Of a stretch of 38,330 nt of DNA, positions 16,506 through 24,177 are shown piece after piece. This stretch comes from Flavobacterium sp. LC2016-01 (GTDB taxonomy: Bacteria > Bacteroidota > Bacteroidia > Flavobacteriales > Flavobacteriaceae): assembly GCF_009711135.1 (NCBI RefSeq), contig NZ_WMIC01000015.1, positions 1 through 38,330 of the forward strand, read 5' to 3'. The notes under the pieces are model-generated. The model was given only the letters and a program-made list of their open reading frames with translations, was not told the origin of the DNA and ran no database searches. Made by a program: the position numbers and the translations under genes. Within the stretch, counting starts at the first letter, position 1, and each line of letters opens with the position of its first letter.

Positions 16506-16801
16506 TAAACTAAAGAAACAATTTTATCCACGCTCCAAGCCTCTGGTTTTGCATTAAATAATTTCTTTGTAAAATCCCAAACCGAATTAAATAGTTCAGA
16601 TTGTCTGTAATTTTCTAAATCAGATTCGGTTTCCCAATAACTATAAGTAAAGAAAATACATTTGTCATTTTTATCCTGATACAATTCTAAAAAACGATTT
16701 CCTTCTGCATTTCGTATTTTATCTTTCACAGACTCGAAATTCTCCAGAAAATCTGGGATTTTTTCTTCGTGAAAACTCATTTTTACTATTCTTACGAACA
16801 T
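16505..16801 (-). CDS. Antibiotic biosynthesis monooxygenase (ABM)-domain protein
   Basis: This 98-residue protein is a single ABM ferredoxin-like domain. It runs from MFVRIVKMSFHEEKIPDFLENF through a FLELYQDKND hairpin and FFTYSYWETESDLENYRQSE to a C-terminal strand. Relatives are small dimeric cytoplasmic enzymes such as quinol or haem-degrading monooxygenases, but many have no known substrate and nothing here identifies one. It lies between the DUF62 gene and gldF on the same strand, separated from both by repeats, so it is probably transcribed alone. A TACTTTTG box lies about 66 bases upstream. Confidence 0.85.
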   Translation of the reverse strand: MFVRIVKMSFHEEKIPDFLENFESVKDKIRNAEGNRFLELYQDKNDKCIFFTYSYWETESDLENYRQSELFNSVWDFTKKLFNAKPEAWSVDKIVSLV

Positions 16802-16867
16802 ATTATAATTTTAAATTTTAGATTGTAGCGTTTAGGTTTTTTGAATACCTAAAGTCTTACAGGTGCG

Positions 16868-16875
16868 CAAAAGTA
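16868..16875 (-). promoter_or_regulatory. Possible -7 box for the ABM-domain gene
   Basis: On the minus strand TACTTTTG matches TAnnTTTG, with a predicted 5' leader of about 60 bases. No well-placed TTG partner is present. Confidence 0.4.
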
Positions 16876-16945
16876 CCAAAATTGATTGTTGTTTTTATAA
16901 AAATTTTGAATAATCTAAAACCTAATTTTTTATCGTGATAATGCT

Positions 16946-17072
16946 TAAACATAGCCCGCGGTTTCAACCGTGGGGGGCACAATGGATATTGCGCAAGATG
17001 CGTTATCGTAATTCATATCATAATGCACATTGCAATACGTTTCCCGTGGTTGAAACCACGGGCTATGTTTAT
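16946..17072. repeat. Pair of inverted REP-like elements
   Basis: Two 29-base arms (16946-16974 and 17044-17072) are complementary at 26 positions. Each arm is itself a hairpin (cccgtggtt with aaccacggg in the right arm; one mismatch in the left). They enclose 69 bases without an ORF. The sequence style, tagccc plus a 'ggtttcaacc' palindrome, is that of the REP elements mobilised by RAYT (REP-associated tyrosine transposase) enzymes in Bacteroidota. No such gene is in the window. This element is the main content of the 360-base gap between the ABM and DUF62 genes. Confidence 0.8.
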
Positions 17073-17161
17073 GATATATTGTGTTGAAGTTAAAAAAGCG
17101 AATTATAATCAGAGCAAATCCGCTCAATCAATATAATCTGCGGGCTATTTTAAATCTAAAA

Positions 17162-17992
17162 TCAAGAAAACTTAACCGTAATCACATCACGGTAATTCAA
17201 TCCCAATAAACTATTTGCAGAACCAACTTTTGAAGGATTGCTTCTAAAAATTGCAATTTCAAGGAAACCAGCTTCATTAAAAATGGCCAGTTTTTCTCCT
17301 TCATAGGTTTTAATTGGATATTTTTCAGAAGTAGCAATTGCTGAGTAATTAGGAAGAATTGTTTTGATGCTTTTTGGTTTCATTACAATTTCGTAAGGTC
17401 GTCCGCGGGAAATTTCTAAAAATTGTTTTTTAGAAATATTGGTAACCACGTTTCCAAAATGATCAATATAAATAACGTATCCTTTTAAGGAATTTCCGTC
17501 GGCCGCAACTACTGCCTGAAGTTCTGTAACTTCTTTTATAGCCGGAATTTCTTTACCAATAACATTCAGTAAACCGCCTTTTGCAATATGACAGGCAACT
17601 TGTATAAAAACATCTAAATCAGAGTATACTTCTGGAAAGCGATCGTGAATATTTATGGCGACAATTTTCTGCGGCACAATCTTCTGCGTAAGCATACTTA
17701 ATATTCCGTTATCAGCACAAATAAAATAGTGATCATTCCACTGCATCGCAATGTGCTGATTTTCTTTATTGCGTTCAATATCAACACCAATTAAGTGTAC
17801 AGTTCCTTTTGGAAAACTCAAATAAGATGCTCCAACAACGTAACTCGCTTCGGCAGTGTTAAATGGATCGATGTCATGCGAAATATCAATAATTTTTGCC
17901 TCTGGAAGTTCAGAGATAATTTTACCCTTCAGCGAACCCACAAAGTGGTCTTTTAAGCCGTAATCAGTAGTAAGGGTAATTATTGACATCAT
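17162..17992 (-). CDS. SAM hydroxide adenosyltransferase/halogenase family protein (DUF62)
   Basis: This 276-residue protein belongs to the DUF62 family, which contains SAM hydroxide adenosyltransferases (SAM hydrolases), fluorinase and chlorinase. It keeps the N-terminal ITLTTDYGLKDHFVG, the DISHDI segment, a CADNGILS stretch and the C-terminal beta-barrel domain (about 165-276). The catalytic Asp-Arg-His triad known in the family is only partly present. Asp71 is kept, but the Arg seven residues later (VDPGVGTxR) is Asn78, and the HGRD motif reads SDLD at 124-127. The reaction is therefore uncertain. Two ATG codons open the frame (MM) and either may be the start. The gene is divergent from phoH. 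Confidence 0.88.
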   Translation of the reverse strand: MMSIITLTTDYGLKDHFVGSLKGKIISELPEAKIIDISHDIDPFNTAEASYVVGASYLSFPKGTVHLIGVDIERNKENQHIAMQWNDHYFICADNGILSMLTQKIVPQKIVAINIHDRFPEVYSDLDVFIQVACHIAKGGLLNVIGKEIPAIKEVTELQAVVAADGNSLKGYVIYIDHFGNVVTNISKKQFLEISRGRPYEIVMKPKSIKTILPNYSAIATSEKYPIKTYEGEKLAIFNEAGFLEIAIFRSNPSKVGSANSLLGLNYRDVITVKFS

Positions 17993-18033
17993 TTTGTTTA
18001 TAACTATTGATAGTATTTAAATCTAATTTTCAT

Positions 18034-18056
18034 TAAATTTGAGAAATGCAAATCTA
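18034..18056. promoter_or_regulatory. Divergent -7 boxes between the DUF62 gene and phoH
   Basis: TAAATTTG at 18034-18041 faces phoH, with a possible TTG at 18007-18009 (24-base spacer, slightly long). On the other strand TAGATTTG at 18049-18056 faces the DUF62 gene. The two boxes are only seven bases apart, so polymerases would compete here. Confidence 0.45.
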
Positions 18057-18066
18057 ATAATAGTAA

Positions 18067-18156
18067 ATGCAAATTGAAAGAAAGAAAAGACAAATTGCAT
18101 TTAAAGATATGAACATACCCGACAGCCATAGATTTACAAAACAAATTTATTTTTAA
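18067..18156 (+). CDS. Candidate 29-residue upstream ORF before phoH
   Basis: An ATG at 18067 opens a 29-codon frame that ends in TAA at 18154-18156, 16 bases before the TTG start of phoH. It begins MQIERKKRQIAF and is rich in basic residues. It overlaps a 12-bp inverted repeat with one mismatch (aaatgcaaattg with caaattgcattt). It may be a leader peptide or chance; no family is recognised. Confidence 0.2.
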   Translation: MQIERKKRQIAFKDMNIPDSHRFTKQIYF

Positions 18157-18172
18157 TTTAAATTTATCTCAT

Positions 18173-19123
18173 TTGAACGAAAGAATTATCGAGCTAATAG
18201 ACATCGCTCCAAAAGACTTTTGGGGCGCGCAGGATTCTCATCTTGAAATCATTAAAAAGTACTACCCGAAGCTTAAAATCGTAGCGCGAGGGACCACTTT
18301 GAAAGCCTTTGGCGAAAAAGAAGTTTTAGATGAATTCGAAAAGAGATTTCAGAGGCTGATGCTTCATTTTACCAGATACAACAACATTGATGATAATGTA
18401 ATTGAACGTGTAATTATGAGTGATGGCCAAGAAGAAAAAAAGGCTTACGATCACGACAAAATTTTAGTTCACGGAGTTGGCGGTAAAATTATTAAAGCCA
18501 TGACGCCCAATCAGCAATTGCTGGTGGATACTATCAAAAAAAATGACATGGTTTTTGCCATCGGTCCAGCTGGAACGGGAAAAACTTACACAGGCGTTGC
18601 AATGGCGGTCAAAGCGCTTAAAGACAAAGAAGTAAAAAGGATCATATTGACGCGACCGGCGGTAGAAGCAGGGGAGAACCTTGGATTTTTGCCCGGCGAT
18701 ATGAAAGAAAAACTGGATCCTTATATGCAGCCTTTGTACGACGCTTTGCGCGACATGCTTCCTAATGAAAAACTTGAAGATTACATCTTGAAAGGAATTA
18801 TTCAGATTGCGCCTTTGGCATTTATGCGCGGGCGAACACTTGATAATGCCTTTGTAATTCTGGATGAAGCACAAAACACAACGCATTCACAAATGAAGAT
18901 GTTTTTGACTCGTATGGGAAAAAACGCCAAATTTATGATTACGGGAGATCCTGGTCAGGTCGATTTGCCAAGAAGAACTATTTCGGGGCTTAAAGAAGCA
19001 ATTTTGGTTCTGAAAGACATTGACGGAATCGGAATTATTTATCTTGATGATAAAGATATCGTTCGCCACAGATTAGTGAAAAAGGTAATCGACGCTTACA
19101 AACAAATAGAAAATCACGACTAA
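18173..19123 (+). CDS. phoH: PhoH family ATPase
   Basis: This 316-residue protein is a PhoH-like P-loop ATPase of the PhoH1/YbeZ type. It has an N-terminal KH-like region (about 1-90), Walker A GPAGTGKT at 131-138 and Walker B FVILDEAQ at 227-234, followed by the MTGDPGQ-like sensor (ITGDPGQVD). YbeZ-type proteins associate with the YbeY endoribonuclease and are thought to act in rRNA processing; that link is family knowledge, not seen here. The start codon is TTG: the in-frame stop upstream is at 18110-18112 and no ATG lies between, while the protein aligns from MNERIIELIDIAP. There is no Shine-Dalgarno sequence, as is usual in Bacteroidota. It heads the plus-strand run to purC. Confidence 0.95.
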   Translation: MNERIIELIDIAPKDFWGAQDSHLEIIKKYYPKLKIVARGTTLKAFGEKEVLDEFEKRFQRLMLHFTRYNNIDDNVIERVIMSDGQEEKKAYDHDKILVHGVGGKIIKAMTPNQQLLVDTIKKNDMVFAIGPAGTGKTYTGVAMAVKALKDKEVKRIILTRPAVEAGENLGFLPGDMKEKLDPYMQPLYDALRDMLPNEKLEDYILKGIIQIAPLAFMRGRTLDNAFVILDEAQNTTHSQMKMFLTRMGKNAKFMITGDPGQVDLPRRTISGLKEAILVLKDIDGIGIIYLDDKDIVRHRLVKKVIDAYKQIENHD

Positions 19124-19179
19124 GTTTTATTTTTGTGAAATGTTAAATGTAAATCGTAAAATGTGTTTTAACATTTATT

Positions 19180-19234
19180 AATATTCGTTTTGTACTTATT
19201 TCTTTTTGAAAGGTGCAAAACGAATATTTTTTTT
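19180..19234 (+). terminator. Intrinsic terminator after phoH
   Basis: A 16-bp stem with one mismatch (19180-19195 with 19213-19228, loop of 17) contains aatattcgttttg and its complement. It is followed directly by a run of T residues to 19234. Confidence 0.75.
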
Positions 19235-19247
19235 AAAATAAGTTTTT

Positions 19248-19505
19248 ATGAAGGATATAATTAATGATTTCGAAGTTACTGATAGGGAAAGTTTTGTAAA
19301 ATTTATCGAACTATTGCATAAAGATCTTTTAGATCATCCTGAAAGTTAGGAAAATAAAACTCTGCCAAATTTTTTAGAAGCTTTGAGTTCTTATGCAGAA
19401 GATATTCAGCACTATTATGATAATACAAATCAGAATGTTGATGCTGATAAACCAGACTGGAAAACTTTTTCTGAAATTTTTAAAGGAGCTAGAATTTACG
19501 AATAA
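19248..19505 (+). pseudogene. Small gene interrupted by one amber codon (DUF7660-like)
   Basis: A single frame runs from ATG 19248 to TAA 19503-19505 and would encode 85 residues, interrupted only by TAG at 19347-19349 (codon 34). Both halves read like one protein: MKDIINDFEVTDRESF...DLLDHPES, then ENKTLPNFLEALSSYAEDIQ and a tail ending FKGARIYE. It resembles small cytoplasmic DUF7660-type proteins as I recall them, where the residue at this place is Trp (EEWENKTL). A single TGG to TAG change would explain the break. A neighbouring DUF1801 gene begins eight bases after the final stop. It could also be a sequencing error or a gene using amber readthrough. Confidence 0.75.
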
Positions 19506-19513
19506 TTTAGAAA

Positions 19514-19876
19514 ATGAAACAACTTGACGATTTCTACCTAAATCAAGAAGAACCTATAAAAGGAACATTTCTTGCATTACGTGAAATCATTCTAAAACAA
19601 GACAAGGACATTACGCATGTTTTAAAATACGGAATGCCATTCTTTTGCTACAAAGGAAAAATGTTCTGTTATTTATGGATTCATAAAAAATACAAAAAGC
19701 CTTATTTAAGTATAGTCGAAGGAAAATATTTTGATGAGCCATTTTTGTTACAGGAAGCACGTTCAAGAATGAAAATAATGCTTTTTGATGCTGATCAGGA
19801 TTTGCCTTTGGAACAAATTGAATCGGTTTTAATAAAAGCGTTGAATTTATATAAATCAGGAATTGTAAAGATTTGA
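19514..19876 (+). CDS. DUF1801 domain-containing protein
   Basis: This 120-residue cytoplasmic protein shows the DUF1801 (YdhG-like) fold. It has an N-terminal helix DDFYLNQEEPIKGTFLALREIIL, the conserved stretch ITHVLKYGMPFFCYKGKMFCYL, and a C-terminal amphipathic helix. The family is widespread and its function is not known; some members are near iron-chaperone-like (frataxin fold) proteins. The gene starts eight bases after the amber-interrupted gene and probably shared its transcript. A perfect 11-bp inverted repeat follows the stop (19877-19887 with 19894-19904) but lacks a T-run. Confidence 0.88.
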   Translation: MKQLDDFYLNQEEPIKGTFLALREIILKQDKDITHVLKYGMPFFCYKGKMFCYLWIHKKYKKPYLSIVEGKYFDEPFLLQEARSRMKIMLFDADQDLPLEQIESVLIKALNLYKSGIVKI

Positions 19877-19944
19877 ATTTATTTAACGAAATAGTTAAAT
19901 AAATAATAAACTTGCCGTATTTTAATGGACTGAAGCTTTTAAAC

Positions 19945-19976
19945 TTTGGTCTTCCCATCTTAAAGCCTTAAATTTG
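19945..19976 (+). promoter_or_regulatory. Promoter for the HAD phosphatase gene
   Basis: TTTG at 19945-19948 and TAAATTTG at 19969-19976 fit the Bacteroidota -33 and -7 elements with a 20-base spacer. The predicted transcript start, near 19982, lies downstream of a possible TTG start codon at 19974 and so decides for the ATG at 20001. Confidence 0.75.
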
Positions 19977-20000
19977 CAAATCAAAACAGTTGACATTAAT

Positions 20001-20831
20001 ATGACAAAACTCAAGAATATAAAAGTGGTAATAAGTGACCTTGACGGAACTTTACTCAACCCACAGCATAGAATTTCAGAATATACTAAATCCATTTTTC
20101 AGGAACTTCACAATCAAAATTATCTTATCGTTGTAGCTACAGGCCGTCATCACCTTGATGCTTTTGGTATTATTGAAACACTTGAAGTTCCGGTTTATTT
20201 AGTGAGTTCAAACGGAGCGCGAATTCATTCGCCTAATAAAGAAGAGCTTTTTTCTTTCAACTTAGACAGCGATGTGGTAAAAGCAGCGTTAAATGTCGAA
20301 ATCGATCCTGAAATTACGGTAGTTTTATTCAAAGAAAATGTTTGGCAAACCAGCAGAATTAATGAAAAATTAAATGCTTTTCAGGCCGATTTAAAATACC
20401 GCCCAGAATTAGTTGATTATAAAACTCTGGAAGATTTTGGTGCCATTAAAATTTTCTTTTCGTGTGAAAATCATGAAAAATTAGTGAAATTGAAAGATGC
20501 AATTTTAGCCAATTCTTCAGAACATCTGCATCATGCTTTCAGTTTGCCGACTTGTCTTGAATTTATGGACAAATCGATTGACAAAGCAGTTTCAATTGAA
20601 AGAGTGCTTGAAAAAGAAGGTTTTACATTACAAGAAGCAGTTTCGTTTGGAGATGGTTTTAACGATGTGCAAATGTTGTCAGCAGCAGGAAAAGGATTAA
20701 TTATGGGAAATGCGCCAGCTTTATTAAAAGAGACTTTGCCAGAACTGGAGGTTATTAAAACAAATGCCGAAGATGGTGTTGCAAGATATATTGCTTCTAA
20801 AATTCTTGATAAAGAGCTTGCAATAGGCTAA
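20001..20831 (+). CDS. HAD-IIB (Cof-type) phosphatase
   Basis: This 276-residue cytoplasmic protein is a Cof-type haloacid-dehalogenase phosphatase. These act on phosphosugars, nucleotides such as FMN, or pyridoxal phosphate; the substrate is not clear here. The nucleophile motif is DLDGT (Asp13, Asp15), motif II falls in VVATGRHH, and the metal-binding motif is GDGFND (Asp218, Asn221, Asp222). The C2-type cap lies between. A longer frame can be read from TTG at 19974, but that codon is part of the promoter's -7 box, so the ATG at 20001 (MTKLKNIKVV) is chosen. A terminator follows 57 bases after the stop. Confidence 0.93.
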   Translation: MTKLKNIKVVISDLDGTLLNPQHRISEYTKSIFQELHNQNYLIVVATGRHHLDAFGIIETLEVPVYLVSSNGARIHSPNKEELFSFNLDSDVVKAALNVEIDPEITVVLFKENVWQTSRINEKLNAFQADLKYRPELVDYKTLEDFGAIKIFFSCENHEKLVKLKDAILANSSEHLHHAFSLPTCLEFMDKSIDKAVSIERVLEKEGFTLQEAVSFGDGFNDVQMLSAAGKGLIMGNAPALLKETLPELEVIKTNAEDGVARYIASKILDKELAIG

Positions 20832-20888
20832 TATTGAATGTTTTATAGTTGACTTTCTTGTCAAATGCAAATAAATAATTATTTTTAT

Positions 20889-20922
20889 AAGAGCTAATTC
20901 GTTAAGAATCAGCTCTTTTTTT
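20889..20922 (+). terminator. Intrinsic terminator after the HAD phosphatase gene
   Basis: A 12-bp stem with one mismatch (20889-20900 with 20906-20917) has the arms aagagctaattc and gaatcagctctt and a five-base loop. It is followed by a T-run. Confidence 0.85.
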
Positions 20923-20943
20923 ATAACCTTAATTTATTTAGCG

Positions 20944-21531
20944 ATGAAAGAATTTTTAGGTCAAGTTGAGAGAAATTGCATTTCGGGAGCATTATTGTTA
21001 TTACCGCTTCTTGTTTTTTTTATACTGGTGGGAAAAGTTTGGAAATTTTTTCAGAATTATGGTGAAAAATTTGCTCATTTTCTCCGTTTAGATCTTGTTC
21101 TTGGGAAATATGCAACCGATGTTGCGGGTGGTGTTATTTTAGTGCTTTTGATTTATTTAAGCGGATATTTGATGCGTTTATCCTTATTAAGAAGATTCAC
21201 GAAATGGGTTGATGATAAGCTGATGATATTTTTGCCGGGTTATGAAAAAAACAAAAAAGAAGCGGAAGAAAAATTGAAAGGCAGAAAGAAAAAACCAAGT
21301 ACTGATTTGCCTATTTTGTTGAAAAACGGAGATTATTGGCAGCCTGCACATTTGATCGAAGAAGATGAAAATGGAAATGCAGTTGTTTTTGTTCCGAATG
21401 CACCGGCTAAAGATCAAGGGCAAATTTTAATTGTAAAAACTAACGATTTTAAAAAACTGCCAGAAACTACACTTGGAAATTTAGATAATTCAATAAAATC
21501 TTTTGGAAAAGGAATTTTGAGTTTTAAATAA
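20944..21531 (+). CDS. DUF502 family membrane protein
   Basis: This 195-residue protein has two membrane segments (about 13-33 and 59-79), with the family pattern GALLLLPLLVFFILVGKVW near the start and a GGVILVLLIYLSGYL second helix. A long, charged, mainly cytoplasmic tail then contains a beta-rich part with VFVPNAPAKDQGQILIV. DUF502 proteins are found across bacteria and plants (COV1-like) with no established biochemical role. The gene is isolated between the HAD terminator and the peptidase promoter, and lies only about 20 bases after the terminator T-run, so its promoter probably overlaps the hairpin. Confidence 0.88.
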   Translation: MKEFLGQVERNCISGALLLLPLLVFFILVGKVWKFFQNYGEKFAHFLRLDLVLGKYATDVAGGVILVLLIYLSGYLMRLSLLRRFTKWVDDKLMIFLPGYEKNKKEAEEKLKGRKKKPSTDLPILLKNGDYWQPAHLIEEDENGNAVVFVPNAPAKDQGQILIVKTNDFKKLPETTLGNLDNSIKSFGKGILSFK

Positions 21532-21657
21532 CTTTTTTATTCAATTAAATTTATGATTCTCAAATATTTAATTCGAGGATATTTTTTGTAATTATCTGAA
21601 AATTAGCGTGGTAAGTTTCGTTAGAGAAAAACAATTTTTTTAATAGTTTTCAAAGTG

Positions 21658-21665
21658 TATTTTTG
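21658..21665 (+). promoter_or_regulatory. Possible -7 box for the S9 peptidase gene
   Basis: TATTTTTG fits TAnnTTTG and ends 20 bases before the ATG at 21686. No TTG was found at the usual upstream distance. Confidence 0.4.
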
Positions 21666-21685
21666 TTTTCTCAAATACAACTACC

Positions 21686-24034
21686 ATGATAAAAAACAGT
21701 TTTGTTCTTGCCTTTCTGTTGCTTTCCATAACGGGAAATTCTCAGAAATTAAAATTAGAAGAAATAATGAAAGGAGAATCTTTCATTGGAAATCAACCCA
21801 CTAACGGACGCTGGTCCTTAGACGGAAAAAAGGTTTATTTTGAATGGAATCCGAAGGATGAACTGGGAACAAGTACGTATTATTGGCAAAAAGGAATGAC
21901 AAAACCAGAAGTCGTTCAGCCAAAAGAAGTTGTTTTTTCTCAAATGGATTTCAAAAGCAAACCAGGTTCTGATATTGTTTATTATGTAGATAAAGGAAGT
22001 TTGTATTCCTATTCAATTCAGTCAAAAATCAGTAAAAAATTGATTCAGCAATCAGTAGCAATATCAAATCTACAGTTAGGATCTGAAGCTGGAGTATTGT
22101 TTTTTTCTCAAAACGATAATATTTTCAAATACAATACTAAAGAAGGAACTGTTTTGCAGCTTACCAATTTTAGTAAAGGAACTAAAAAAGAAACAAAACC
22201 TGAAAAGGAAACTTTTTTAAATACACAGCAAAAAGAATTATTCCAGTTTATTAGAGACAAAGAAGCTAAAAAGCAATGGAATCTTGCTAAATCAAAAGCG
22301 GTAAAATCTGATTTTGCAAAAGAATATTTTTATGGAAAAGACAGATTTACAAGTCTTAAAGTAAACCCAAACGGGAATTTTGCAACGTTCAGATTAGTTG
22401 AAGATAACGAAGCTAAGCAAGAAAAAATGGAAGTATTTATTACTTCTGACGGTTATAACCAGAATCCAGAAACGAAAGAAAAAGTTTCGACAAGTAATTT
22501 TGTAAAAACGAAATTCGGAATTTATTCTGTTGCAAAAGATTCAGTTTATTACGTGAATTTTTCGACTTTAAGTCACATTCAAGATACTCCAAAGTATTTC
22601 CAAGAATATGATAATCTAAAGAACAAGCCAAAAGAAGACAAACTGATTTTAGCTCTAGCTCCTGTTTATAATGAAAACGGATCATTGGCAATTGTTGAAA
22701 TCAGAAGTCAGGATAATAAAGACAGATGGCTTGTAAATTTAAATTTGGAAAAAGGGACTTTTGAAGAAATTGAATATCAGCATGATGAAGCTTGGATTGG
22801 TGGTCCTGGAATTCCATCGTATTCATTTGCATCTGGTAATTTAGATTTTTTGGCAGATAATGAAACCATTTATTTCCAGTCTGAAGCTACAGGATATTCA
22901 CATTTATATACTTATAATTTAAAAACGAAAAAGAAAACTCAATTAACAAAAGGGAATTGGGAAGTTCGTGATGTGACTTTATCTAAGGATAAAAAAGTAT
23001 TTTATTTGAGCACAAACTCGACGCATCCTGGAAATAGAGAATTCTATAAATTAGTTCCAGCTGAGGGAATTTTACAGCCAATTTTAACGAAAGACGGAGC
23101 ACACGAAGTCGTTCTTTCGCCAGACGAAAAATCACTTTTAGTTCGTTATTCGTATAAAAACATTCCATGGGATTTTTATGTTGCTGAAAATAAAAAGAAT
23201 ACAGCTTTACAGCAAATTTCATCTTCGGTTACTGAAGATTTCAAAAAATACCAATGGAGAGCACCTGAAGTCATTACATTTAAAGCACAGGATGGAACTC
23301 TGGTAAATGCAAGAATCTATACACCAACTGCAGAAACTAAAAACAAAGCCGCTATTATTTTTGTTCACGGAGCTGGATATCTTCAAAACGCGCATAATTT
23401 CTGGAGTAATTATTACAGAGAATATATGTTCCATAATATGTTGACTGACTTAGGTTACACTGTTTTAGATATCGATTACAGAGGAAGTGACGGTTACGGA
23501 CGTGATTTTAGAACTGGAATTTATCGTTTTATGGGCGGAAAAGATTTATCAGATCATTTAGATGGTAAAAAAGTATTGGTTGAAAAATACGGAATTGACG
23601 CTGACAGAGTTGGTATTTATGGAGGTTCTTATGGAGGTTTCATTACTTTAATGGGAATGTTGACAACTCCAGGCGAGTTTACTTCGGGCGCTGCGCTGCG
23701 TTCGGTTACAGACTGGGCACATTATAATCATGGATATACTGGTAACATTTTGAATTTCCCTGAAACGGATCCAGAAGCATACAAAAAAAGTTCACCAATT
23801 TATTTTGCAGATAATTTAAAAGGAAATTTAGTAATGTTGCACGGAATGGTTGATGATAATGTTGAGTATAAAGACATTGTACGTTTGTCACAGCGTTTTA
23901 TTGAATTAGAGAAAAAGAATTGGAGTTTGGCTTCTTTCCCAGTTGAATCACACGGATTTAAAGAAACGTATTCTTGGATTGATGAATATGGCAGAATATT
24001 GAATTTATTTAATTCGACACTTTTAAAAAAATAG
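21686..24034 (+). CDS. Secreted S9 family peptidase (dipeptidyl aminopeptidase-like)
   Basis: This 782-residue protein has a signal peptide (MIKNSFVLAFLLLSITGNSQ), so it acts in the periplasm or outside. An N-terminal beta-propeller region (about 25-520) carries repeated strands such as LSPDEKSLLVRY. A C-terminal alpha/beta-hydrolase domain follows with the prolyl-oligopeptidase triad: Ser648 in GGSYGG, Asp723 or 724 in HGMVDDNV and His756 in ESHGF. This matches the DPP-IV/acylaminoacyl-peptidase branch of clan SC, which cleaves dipeptides or acyl-amino acids from peptide N-termini. No Glu-Glu pair typical of true DPP-IV was confirmed, so the exact specificity is open. It is transcribed alone, with a terminator downstream. 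Confidence 0.94.
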   Translation: MIKNSFVLAFLLLSITGNSQKLKLEEIMKGESFIGNQPTNGRWSLDGKKVYFEWNPKDELGTSTYYWQKGMTKPEVVQPKEVVFSQMDFKSKPGSDIVYYVDKGSLYSYSIQSKISKKLIQQSVAISNLQLGSEAGVLFFSQNDNIFKYNTKEGTVLQLTNFSKGTKKETKPEKETFLNTQQKELFQFIRDKEAKKQWNLAKSKAVKSDFAKEYFYGKDRFTSLKVNPNGNFATFRLVEDNEAKQEKMEVFITSDGYNQNPETKEKVSTSNFVKTKFGIYSVAKDSVYYVNFSTLSHIQDTPKYFQEYDNLKNKPKEDKLILALAPVYNENGSLAIVEIRSQDNKDRWLVNLNLEKGTFEEIEYQHDEAWIGGPGIPSYSFASGNLDFLADNETIYFQSEATGYSHLYTYNLKTKKKTQLTKGNWEVRDVTLSKDKKVFYLSTNSTHPGNREFYKLVPAEGILQPILTKDGAHEVVLSPDEKSLLVRYSYKNIPWDFYVAENKKNTALQQISSSVTEDFKKYQWRAPEVITFKAQDGTLVNARIYTPTAETKNKAAIIFVHGAGYLQNAHNFWSNYYREYMFHNMLTDLGYTVLDIDYRGSDGYGRDFRTGIYRFMGGKDLSDHLDGKKVLVEKYGIDADRVGIYGGSYGGFITLMGMLTTPGEFTSGAALRSVTDWAHYNHGYTGNILNFPETDPEAYKKSSPIYFADNLKGNLVMLHGMVDDNVEYKDIVRLSQRFIELEKKNWSLASFPVESHGFKETYSWIDEYGRILNLFNSTLLKK

Positions 24035-24038
24035 TATT

Positions 24039-24085
24039 CAGTCGCAGTTTTCAGTCACAGTTTTGAAGACTGGAAACTGTGACTG
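24039..24085. repeat. Direct and inverted cagtcacagttt repeat
   Basis: cagtcgcagttt (24039-24050) is followed by cagtcacagttt (24052-24063), which is repeated as a perfect complement at 24074-24085 with a ten-base loop. It lies five bases after the peptidase stop and just before a terminator. It is probably a decayed intergenic repeat or part of the transcript end. Confidence 0.65.
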
Positions 24086-24100
24086 CATACTGAGACTAAA

Positions 24101-24127
24101 AAAAGAATCTGAATAGATTCTTTTTTT
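24101..24127 (+). terminator. Intrinsic terminator after the S9 peptidase gene
   Basis: A 10-bp stem (24101-24110 with 24115-24124, loop gaat) has the arms aaaagaatct and agattctttt, and T residues continue to 24127. Confidence 0.8.
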
Positions 24128-24141
24128 CTTTTAATTAGTTT

Positions 24142-24149
24142 TAAATTTG
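24142..24149 (+). promoter_or_regulatory. -7 box for purC
   Basis: TAAATTTG matches TAnnTTTG and ends 28 bases before the ATG at 24178. The expected TTG would fall in the preceding T-rich terminator and is not seen. Confidence 0.5.
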
Positions 24150-24177
24150 CATTCATAAAAAAACAACACAACAAATA

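Noticed and set aside
16975..17043. Possible small gene between the REP arms
   Set aside because: The 69 bases contain no start-to-stop frame of useful length and no coding look.
19877..19904. 11-bp perfect inverted repeat after the DUF1801 gene as a terminator
   Set aside because: No T-run follows and the arms are almost entirely A and T, so chance is likely.
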